Shown here: positions 51,243 through 61,430 of the stretch, one piece after another
Numbering within the stretch: the first letter of the stretch is position 1
Layout: each line of letters begins with the position of its first letter
NCBI RefSeq assembly: GCF_001949145.1
Contig: NW_019091397.1
Span: 1,273,477-1,337,476 of the forward strand
Length of the DNA: 64,000 nt
Direction of reading: 5' to 3'
From: Acanthaster planci
Taxonomy: Eukaryota > Echinodermata > Asteroidea > Valvatida > Acanthasteridae
Notes under the pieces: model-generated
What the model saw: only the letters and a program-made list of their open reading frames with translations
Database searches by the model: none
Told to the model about the DNA's origin: nothing
Position numbers and translations under genes: made by a program

Positions 51243-51691
51243 GATCGAGTTTGGGCTGCGTGTTCTTGACACGGGTTTCTTGTTCTTGCGCTCGAACGGC
51301 GGGAACACGACTCAAGAACACTGTTCTTGGAACAGGATCACACCACCTCCTTGTCAGAGTTTACAGGAACACACGGAAAAACTCGTGAGATTTTGATTTT
51401 CGAACAGCCGCAAAAAATAGCGAGATGGCTTAGCCGGAGACAATGGGAAGTTGTTACAAAAATAACAATAATCATTTTCCATAGCAAAGAACAGAATGTT
51501 CTTTTTAAATAGAAAAGAATTCAGCCCGGCTTTCAATAGTCTACTCTGAAAGAACGCACATGGATGCCGCAATGTTGCATGCAACAACCAGCGATAACCG
51601 GCTGTACGTTCCCGGCGTTCGAGCGGCCGACTAATGAACAACAAATCGAGCGATTCTTGAACATAGGAGAACAAGCCGCTCGAACTCATCC
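51243..51691. mobile_element. MITE family M1, copy 1 (449 bp, nested insertion)
   Basis: This element is homologous to the one at 58451. Shared words include ACACGGGTTTCTTGTTCT, GGAACACGACTCAAGAACAC and CGTTCGAGCGGCCGAC. The ends are inverted (GATCGAGTTTGGGCTGCG on the left; GGATGAGTTCGAGCGGC reading in from the right). ATA flanks both sides (51240-51242 and 51692-51694). It interrupts repeat R1: removing the element and one ATA restores the junction seen in the copy at 13636. Non-coding and non-autonomous; superfamily undecided (a 3-bp duplication would fit a PIF/Harbinger-like source). Confidence 0.8.
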
Positions 51692-52105
51692 ATAGATCAT
51701 CGGTCTCGCGCGTATAACCGTGATTTCGAGAAGTATGGGCGAACAGTGAGCAAAATGATAGATGACAGCGCTTTCAGTGCGCATCGCGTGTAACGTACTT
51801 ACATTGCCCGTATTTGTATGCATATGCTCTCAAAATACGTTCATTTTTTTGCTCTTTGATACTGCTGTTCCAAACGCATCGTTTTGAATCTACTTGAGCT
51901 AGGTGAAATAAATGGAAGATATTTTTCATAATCAAAAAATGGCTTCATAGAATTTTTGGCCGGAATTCTTCACCTCCTGTGCGTACATTCCTTATACTGA
52001 GGGGGTGAAATTGCCCATCGTTTTGATTTTAGTTGGATGCTTCGTAGAAATGTTCATGTATGTCTGAATGCGATCTGGTGGTCTGTGTGTTTAAATGTCA
52101 GTGGT
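51692..52105. repeat. Interspersed repeat family R1, copy B
   Basis: This copy aligns with 13653-14100 at perhaps three quarters identity by eye. Its left tip (AGACATATAAACACATA, up to 51242) has been separated from the main body by the inserted M1 element. The right limit is uncertain. Confidence 0.7.
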
Positions 52106-53731
52106 ACTGAGTGAGGTGGAGCACAACCAGCCGGTGCTCTCTACAGTACCGCAGTGAATACGTCATGTCCGCAATCATGTTTGTAAAAGGTATATGCGAG
52201 AAAACCACCGCGTGAACCAACGCGTGCACTCCTGGTTCACGCACTTCTGTACTCTGTGTAATAGCTCCATGCTCTTATCAACCGTTTGAGACAGACCACG
52301 TGACTGGCTCTGGACCAATAAGAATGGCTAAACTGTCATTGTGTTTTCGAATGCAGTGTTAAAGCTAGACCATTAGAATTTTATTTTGTGCTTTTTGTTT
52401 ATTGAACCAGTGTTTCAAATAATGATGGTAATGTAAAGATGACAAAAAATTGGTGTGCAAATAAATGAATTCAGCATTATGCTGTCTTGTTAATCGTGCC
52501 CCTTATTGAGTGATTCATCTTTTTTTGCATCATAAAGATATAATATACAATTCTATGACTCATTTTTTTTTTTACAAAATAAAGCTTAAACTTAATGAAG
52601 ATTTATACAATAACCTAATGCATCAAGCTGTATAGTACATTTTCTCATATTGTATATGAAGGTGGCGTTCTTCGTGTACATGCTTTGGAAGGGACTTCCA
52701 CGACTGCGATTTGCACAAAAATAGTTTGGTAATACTTGAAAATGTCAAATACTTCGACATGTCTAATGAATGCTTAAAACCGTGTACGAGAAATCCCCTT
52801 ATGACTAATTGATGTCCGGCCATTTCCTACCGCTGATGCGCGTCTTGCGATCAGGGCTTCGTTGAATGGTGCTCATTCAGTATTTATGCCTGCCCTGTCC
52901 TTGTTTTTAAGGCTGTAGGGAAGAATGCTGTGAACGTCGAGCATTATCTAACTGCAGTTAGAATGGGCTAACTGGACTAGAAATATTGCAAGAAATAACT
53001 CATTAAGGCAGACAATTTTGAACAAAAATTACGTTCATATAGTCAGCGCGTGTTATTGCATCATTACTTTGGACAATGTTCTTGCCAAGAGACAAGATAT
53101 ACATAATTTACTTGGATTGCAAGGGCATACTCCTATTGTCATTGGCTGGTACCAAAAGGTCTTTTGCATGTTTTATTGATGTTATGCCGTTTCATATTAC
53201 GATGTACTTCAGAGGTGCTCTGCAGAACTACAAATATTTCCCGGCCTTCCGTCCGGCCCTGTGCCCTGCGGGGTCTTGGTGCTGTGCGTTCGGGTCTTAC
53301 CACTCTGACCTTGGAAGTTCCCACCCCCTTTTCTGAATATCCTGGAACGGCCCTTGACATTGGGATAAACTTTTCAGCCATGAGAGGTTATCTCAAGAAA
53401 TTCTTAAAACCCATGTGCTAAAGGACCGAAGAACGCCACGCGTTACATTACGAGTGGTCCCAGCAATGGCTTTATGAAAAGGGTAGTGGTTATTTTACTC
53501 TTTTAAAGTGATTTTTTTTTCACCCTTGGCCAAAAGATGCAAACTTCATTCTGATAGACTGGAGGACCATTCGAACAAGAGGCTCTTCAAAGAGTTTATT
53601 TTTCACTCCTTTGCATTTAAAGGTATGCATTAAAATGCATCAGTCGCCCTCACGTGTAAACCCCTTCCACTTAGTTGTGCGCATGTGCTAAAATTTCGCA
53701 AAGTCGTCGTCACTTTCTGTTGCTTGTTAAA

Positions 53732-53793
53732 ATGGCGACACCAGCCAGCAAACGACTATACCAAAATCCATTTGCGGAGATCTTCCACATTAT
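53732..53793 (+). other. Candidate first coding exon (unassigned)
   Basis: An ATG in the context AAAATGGCG, which resembles the YY1-type start-site motif of many housekeeping genes, opens a short frame reading MATPASKRLYQNPFAEIFHI. It runs to a possible donor (GTAAAAG at 53794), or otherwise to a stop at 53795-53797. The DNA just upstream is CpG-containing, with a TGCGCATGTGC word resembling an NRF1 site. I could not find the next exon and do not recognise the protein, so this is only a candidate. Confidence 0.22.
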
Positions 53794-56068
53794 GTAAAAG
53801 TTTGCTGAATTTATACCTGAGAGATATATCAGGCTTCAGATTTCATTTTGTGATGTGTTTCATGTTAATCATAAGTGACATTTCGGAGAAATGAAGATGC
53901 TTGTGGACGTTACATTTCCGAACGTAAAAAGGTATTTTAAAATCGAAATTGTGAATTGTTCTCCAGTATTTCCACACAAGCTGCATATCTTGGTAGTTGA
54001 AAGACTGTTTGATAAAGGATAATATGTTATGTTTAAGCTACTGCGAATTGTCCTTCGTTAGTTTTATCAATTTCAACTTTAGCTCTGTGTCGATTGATGG
54101 TCGGCCATGATTTACATTTGCACATGTGCACGTACAGTACATGTACTCCATCAACGCACGTATACGTGAACTACTACAGACAAATGATTCTCGCGCAAAA
54201 TGTTCAATTCGCGATAAAACTTGAAAATACTATTGATGTTTTTATTGGGTCTTAATGCACATGCCACTTTATTTCGTTTGTTTGGATAAACTGGAGAAGT
54301 GGTTTTATATTAGGAAAAACCGTGGACGTATTTTCTTTCAAATATGTTCTTTTTTTAACCGGTTTTTCAGAATTTGTTTTAAAATTTGTGCAACTGGGTT
54401 CATATAGTACGGTGGTATAATGTTGTCTAATCAATTTTGAGTTTTCAGGTTATCTCCGTGAAATTTAGTTGTTGTTTTTTTTGGAGGGGGGAATAAAAAA
54501 TAAATTACGGTCTCCATTCGCGGAAAGAAGTGTCAGAACGGTGTCTGACGTCGCCTGCATCGAAATCCACAGTAAAGTGATCGACTGCGCATGCGCTAAC
54601 TCTCAACTAAGCACAAAGGCATCGGAGTGAACGTGTCATTTGCCCTAAGTGTATATAGGCCTTTAACGCTAGACAATTCGGGAAAATTAATTGATTGTTG
54701 CCAAATAAGGCGGGTCACACATTTCCACTTTTTTAACCCAAATTGCCAGGAAGAGTTATTCTCCAGTAAAGCGGGAAATGGTTCTTGGCTGCCTCGTGGT
54801 GACTGTAGTAGTTCGATGAAAGCTTGTTCAAGATCAGGAAGGCAGTTTTTGGAATTTTTTTGCCTCCAATTTTGGACATGTTTCCAATTGTGGAGGTGAT
54901 TCGGGAACAAATTGCAGTTCTTTGCTCATTCTGGTATTCACAACCAATTCTGGAAATTCTTCTTGCTTTCTTGCAAGTTATTCTTGACGTAAAACATTTC
55001 CGAATCACGCCGAGTCATTGTGACTGTATCAAGAACAAGAATAAGGATAAAAAAAATGAATACGCTCAGATTCTCAAATCTGCATAATTGCAGGTCATTG
55101 TGAATGGTTGTGGAGTTATCTGTATATGCTTAATAAAATCGCTATATAATAGTTCAGTTTTGCTGTTATTATGCATTAAATTGCAATTCTCTGTCTTCAT
55201 TCGGCTTCCAATTCTTATACTTTTTGAGTATTATTGTTTTATTTTTAAGTTGTTCTTGTACTAACAGCAAACCGGGCCAAATATCTTCTGATGCCATCAA
55301 GATTTCTGTAGTCGGGCCAGATCGGAGTATTTCGTGGTAATAGTTCGGGAATGTGTAACTTGACATGTTGCAATATGTGCTTTTATTCTCTTGGGAGCAC
55401 CCCCTAAATGAGAGGAGGAAGTGAAGACTTTCTCCATCATGCCTGGCCTAAGGAAAGTATCTGTAAAGTCAAGCCGCCACAGTTGGCCGTAGGGGACCTT
55501 ACACCTTGAAAATGTCAGCGCGCCCTGAACACGTGTTGACCGGAGCATGGAGTAGTAGAGGCGAGATGCAAGCAACGTTTAGTATTCAACCCATGTCGTT
55601 TTTTTTTAACCAGAGCACGGCCGAAACGCTGATTGTATACATCCTGTATAACCGCATGGTTATGGATGTGTGACATTGTATTATTCAAAAGCTGCGAATG
55701 GGAATAGATGGCAAAGAATGATGCGGAGGTAAAAATGAAAAGAAAGCTTCGATCGTACGCGTAGTCGTGCCGGGTCATACGATCGAGTGAAGCTACACAC
55801 TAGGTTGCGATCTCTCCCTTAGAATGCGCGGAGGGAACCAAAAAACCCTACCACTCCCATCACTGGAAATTTACGAATCTGTTGTTGGAGTGGTCGTATG
55901 GAAGATGGTCCATCAGGAGTGCCCTTATTGGCATGCCTTCTGTGCCTTTATTTTTGGTAGTATAGTTGCGAAGTTAAGTAGCATTGGTTCGGCAATGTCA
56001 TGTGGCAGAAAAGCACTGCAGTTCCGCCTACGTCACGTATTCGTGCGCTAGGTTGAATGGTGACCGCT

Positions 56069-56116
56069 CGATAGTCGAATGGTTCGTTTGTCGGAAGGTT
56101 CGTTAGTTCGAAGGTC
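56069..56116. repeat. Degenerate 16-bp tandem triplicate
   Basis: Three units of 16 bp follow one another: CGATAGTCGAATGGTT, CGTTTGTCGGAAGGTT and CGTTAGTTCGAAGGTC. Confidence 0.75.
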
Positions 56117-58450
56117 CTGTTATCCCAATAGACAACAGGGTTTCACAGTCTGTATCGACAGTAAAACTTGACTAGATAGGAAGAAAAAGAGGGCTCAGTG
56201 GTCGAAATGGACAACAAATAATGCTTAGGAGTTGTCAGTTTGGATGCTCATACATCCTGTGCTTTAGGAAAAATGAACCTTTTGCGTACAGTTGGATCCT
56301 TTTTTGTTTTGGACTTTTGGACTGTATTGGGACTACTAAATCTTTGAACAAAATGAACCTTGGATCACTTTTTTAACATATGAACCCCGTTTTATATGTG
56401 GAATTTGCGCATTTGGTCTCTTTGCCTTTTTAAGCAGTAAACCTTGGGACTGTGGGAACTTTCCAACTGTGGTTGAACAATGCCTGATTTGGTCAACTTG
56501 ACAAGGTACAACCGGAACTAGCCTGCAGCGGCTGCAAGACAACTAACAACAAAGACAATTGGCATTTTGCAGAATCTGTGGTAGAGCAAAATCCATGGTA
56601 GAGTTACCGTCAAATCCAATTGATTCTGCAAATTTTCCCTTCGTTTTCGTCACGTATTCTTTTCCGGGACATAATGCTAACCACTTTGTTAGTGTGAATG
56701 CAGTTGAGTGCCTTTTAATGCCCTTTTCTTTCCAAAACATGCTCCGCAAAGGCAGGCGTGACACAAGTGGCTTAAGAGTTGGAGGAAGCCATCTAGTAAA
56801 AAGGACTGTAAGCTTTGGACCACATTTGCAAGTGGAATTCAGAGGTTAAAAAGAGGCTACGTATACAGCATCAATCTTAGGCTGTTTAATTGATCTTTGA
56901 ATCCGGCAGTAAATCTCACTTGAAAGAAGTAGGATGCCAGTTTCTGCTCTTCGAAAGGATGGATTGTTCAAGAGACGGTACGCGTCCAAAATGGACAACG
57001 ATGCCAACCAGGCATGCCTTATTTTTGTTCAAAGATCACTAATTTGTGCTTGCTGAACATCCCATAAAATGAACTTCCTCCTGGTGTAACGAGAAACGGA
57101 AGGGATTTTGTTTGATTAAAACATGCATTTTCTTGTTTTGTGCTGGAAGATTGCTGGGCGTCCATGTGCTCTAGAAACGACTTCAAAAGTGAACAGACTG
57201 GATAATAGTTGTTATAGTTGTCAAGAGAATCTATCGATTTCGTATTTCCAGGAACTTACCCAAATGCGTGGTTTTGTACAGTTTACGCTTGAATCACAAC
57301 TAACAGTTGTTATCTGCGTGTGAACGTAACGGCCACTCCCGTTCAAAACTAAATGTTTTTACAGCGGGAAAAAGGGCATGCTTTTTTACTGGTGTTTATG
57401 GCACATCGTTTGATAGACCAGCGTGTGCTAATGTTGTCGACGTCGTCCCGTCGTGTCATAGTTTAATTTCTCAAAATCTACGAGGGATGGAAATTAGACG
57501 GTACTTGAGTGAGCAGGTCGCCCAATGCAATTGAGCTCGTGTACAGAGATTCAGTCTCAAATTGCACGTAGTTTGGTAAACACGAATATCAACCTGTGTG
57601 GACTACACCCCGAAGGTTTGAAACGGTTCAATATAATTTGCAGTAAAAGCGCAAAAACTGTTAACAGCAAACAAAAGCTACAATTAAAAACTACCACGTA
57701 GCCGAGTGAAACGTAACCTGCGTTATTGCCGCGAAATACCCCGTCAAAGACTGCCCTCTGGTTATATTAATAACCCTCAAGCGCGACGCCACGGTTAACG
57801 AAGTTAATCGTTCGTTTATAGCATTTCAAATTGCGCTGGGCCCATTCTGTTCAGGACGTGTGTCATTATTTGTTTCGTTTCCAATAATGAGAAACACCTA
57901 GTATATCGGATGACACCTTGGCGATTGGTGTGCACCTGCATAGTGTTTACTGGCAAGGTTTTGAAGAAGAGCTAGCGTTGGGTTTGAACAAGACTAACAA
58001 ACACTATATCTCTCTGTTATCTCCTATTCGGTGCGGGGTTTTAAACTTTCCTATCACGTATAGGAGATTTATGCAGACCTGCACGGCACAGTTAGTGCTT
58101 TGTGCTTATTTCGGAGTGACACTCTTTTCATAATTGTTGAAGACACTCAAACACTGAAAATAAATCCCCTCATTATTGCCCACGCCCACCCCCTGTGGAA
58201 TCTTGGAATGATTACAATCACCAGATTAGCTGCAGTCCAACTGCTTCAGTGTCCCCTGTATAAAAACTATGCGGGCCCAGCCCCCCGGAAGTTTTACCCC
58301 ATTACATGCCAATGTTACAACGTTTGGATGAGTGTGAAGTTCCCCCAGCTGTTTTGCCAGAAAAGATCAGTATCAACTCAGATTGCTATCAACTAAGCTG
58401 CAGCTTCAGCGATGTTGGAAGAGATCAAAAGGTGTTGTGCTCGAGTTATA

Positions 58451-58857
58451 GGTCGAGTTCGAGCGGCCCGTTCTCGACACGGGTTTCTTGTTCTCGCGCT
58501 CGAACAGCAGGAACACGACTCAAGAACACTGTTCTCGGAACAGGATCACACACCACCTCTTCGTCAGGGTTTTACAGGAACACACAGAAAACCTCGTGAG
58601 ATTTTGAGTTTTGCAAAATTAACATTAATTATTTTCCGTAACACTGAAATGGATGTTCCTGTTTATGTAGAAAAGAATTCAGCCCATCCAAACATTAACT
58701 CTTGAATAGCCTACATGGACGCCGCCATGTTGCATGTTGCTTGTCACTAACTACTAGCGATAACCGGTCGTTTGTTCCCGGCGTTCGAGCGGCCGACCCA
58801 CGAACAACAAATCGAGCTGTTCGTGAACAAACGGGAACATGCCGCCCGAACTCGGCC
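58451..58857. mobile_element. MITE family M1, copy 2 (407 bp)
   Basis: The left end GGTCGAGTTCGAGCGGCC and the right end read in reverse, GGCCGAGTTCGGGCGGC, form clear terminal inverted repeats, followed by further GTTCTCG/GTTCCCG-type complementarity. ATA flanks both sides (58448-58450 and 58858-58860), as in copy 1. The interior matches copy 1 at both ends but lacks a stretch present there. No transposase. Confidence 0.8.
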
Positions 58858-61175
58858 ATAAAAAATGTAAATAGTCTTGTAGTTCTCTTATGGTGACTTT
58901 TTTTTCTATAGCATCTTCCGTTACATCGTCATGTGTGCACCTAGTTTGGAAAAGGCACTTTGTTACCGTAAGTTGTGTTTCAAATTATCCCCGCGTGGGT
59001 TTTCACACCAATGCCTTCAATTTAGGGAGGGGAAATGAAAGGAAAACACTCTGTGAAACGTGGAGTACTTTCTATTGGATGTATGCCATGAATCACGGAT
59101 TTAGGGACATGTCTTGTGGTTGTTCACAGCGTTTGAAGTCACGACGTTTTTACCGTCAAGGACGCTTTCGTGAAACGTTCAACTCTTGGGATCGAAAAAA
59201 CGTGACTTCAGTCGATTCATTGGATGCAGTATGCTAAGGTGTATGGACTGTTATGCGGTTTTGGATGAATTAGCACGGTTATCCGATCTGTTGGTAATTT
59301 AATTTTGTCTGGAAATGAAGAGCTTTTGGGGGGTTGTTTACCGTTTTCTGATATCTGCATTTTGTCTAGATGAAAGAACAATTCTGAAACGAGTCTAAGC
59401 AAACTTCCCAGCAAGCCTTTGAGAACACGAACTAAATGCTTTGTAATTCTAACTCCAGGGGGATTTCACGGGATAGTGGGATAGTTTTTACCTGGACGCT
59501 CGTATTTCAGCTATTTGTTGCGACCGAATTCCACCTTTCACTCCTTAACGTGTCAATATAAAAACTGCATGGATGCCACAGCGTCGTGCTTGCGTCTGTA
59601 GGGAATATCAAGAAAACACAGTTAGCGCTAAGAAAACACTTTCAACTAGACATGCAGATTAACGGTGACTTTTGTCTTGTCGGCCACAGTGTCGCAGCAA
59701 GTAACCGAAGCCTGGGTGTTTGTGATGGTCGTAGCTGTCTGCGAGATGCAGCGAGTGCGTTGACCTTGTCATGAGAGCCTTGTGTACGATTTATGTCTAT
59801 CTTTTTCAAAGGCAGCGACGATCCCCACAATATGTGTCAAGAACTCAACTCTTTCGGTGTTGAGTTATCGGTCTGCCCAGGTGTAGTTTTACCAAAGGCG
59901 GTATTGTTTTATGAAGTAATAAAACACGGACGGAAGACTCTTCTCAGTATCATTGATACATGTTCCCCAGGTCCATAGAAAGGATAGCCTTGAAATCTGT
60001 GGAAGTGCGCCATAAATCGATATCTTTGCGATATGGCAACGGTAGTTACTTGATATTTTATCGAGGAATACGTCTTCGGGCTGTTGAACATGTCACGGGC
60101 ACAACTTCAGATGCAAGTTTCCTTTGGCATATCAAATGACACAGCCCACTGGCTTATTTTGCATTGAAACATTTGCGACAGTTCACACTGAACATCCGAA
60201 CACTTTTCGCAGAGTGTGTTCAAATTAAAGGAAAATCTGCCCAACAGTGCTTTTCTCAGACAGAACATATGCTTTTGCTTTTCTGAGTGCGGGCAGAACT
60301 TTCCCTAAATTGCAGGCACCCGTTCAAAAGTCACGCTGTGAAATTCGCTGCTGTGCATGAAGTATGTACCGAGCCGAGAGGCACTTCGCTCGTCGTCATA
60401 CATGAGAGGGACGGTCACTGTTACGTTAGTGCGTCATCCTCTCTGCCTTTTCTGTGGTAGCTATACTATTTAATATAGTGTCCTTGGGCATCGACCAAAC
60501 AACAATTTTGTGATGAATTATTCTTGTTATTCTTGTTCTGTCTCTTTGGAGTGAATAAGTTCTTGTAGGTAATTTCTTTAATACCTATAGACCTCTGAGA
60601 CAAAATAAATTCATTTAACCAGTTACATGAGCACCCGGGGCGATTTTTACAAAATTTGTTAGGCCATTTTGTGGTATAACTTTTTAGAAAATAATTTCTG
60701 TCGATCCGTGGGCTGTAAAAAATGACTCGACATTTCCGGGCCCGACGGGCCCACTTGGTCAAACAAGACTTTAAATACTCTGCCGAACGCACCGCAGAGA
60801 AACTGTGTTTCTTTGAAATCATATTCCTGACACGTCATGCATGCAGATTTATATCTGTTTCAGTCCATTTGACCGAAATAGGGTGATTTAGGAGTTGTGC
60901 TAGAGATGCAGACAGCACGGTATCAGATAAGTCGATGCTGCGCCACAGGTGAAACGAACACAAACTGAGATTGGATATGGAGCGAAAAGAAATGGTTGCC
61001 AGACTGATAGTTAAACCGACAAACATCAGCACTCTCAAAATGCCTCGTTCAAGGTTGTGTTACTAACAGCTTTTATATCACGACCTGTCTTACTACGTGT
61101 CGATAAACCCACCTGCTTTAGTCTACAAAACCAGTCCGTTCTTCTTCCGTTTGATTGTGATCTGATGACACGTTG

Positions 61176-61430
61176 GACGTCACAAGTCGTAATAATGGCC
61201 CCTGGCAGGTATATAAACTGCACGTTGGCTCTCGTCTCAGCATGGTGCGTCCAATCGCACGTTTAGACCAGCCAGTTTAATTAGTCGATGTGTGTAAATC
61301 TATCTCGACTCTGCACTCGATAAGTTTGCCCATTCTTCGGTGCTTGTAGTTGTGAAAGTCTGTTGCTGAAATTACTGGTTTTAGCCCAGGCACACAGTTG
61401 TTCTGGTGCGTGTGTGCCGTGAAGGTAAGT
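61176..61430 (+). promoter_or_regulatory. Candidate TATA/initiator promoter and non-coding first exon
   Basis: A GACGTCAC word (61176-61183, CRE-like) is followed by TATATAAA (61210-61217). An initiator-like CTCAGCA has its A at 61239, 29 bases after the first T of the TATA box, which is the usual spacing. From there a leader of about 186 nt runs to AAG|GTAAGT, a consensus splice donor at 61425. Within the leader, an ATG at 61242 opens only a short frame ending in TAA, so the exon would be non-coding. Any gene driven from here must continue rightwards; I could not identify its coding exons. Confidence 0.35.

Noticed and set aside
56559-56849. 96-codon + strand frame after a TTTTGCAG acceptor-like site
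   Set aside because: The composition is somewhat protein-like, but it lacks an ATG near its start, a donor and any recognisable domain. It is too weak to call an exon.
58890-59237. 115-codon + strand frame next to M1 copy 2
   Set aside because: It begins in a low-complexity T-run, has a Cys/Ser/Arg-rich composition and no known similarity. Chance is the simplest explanation.
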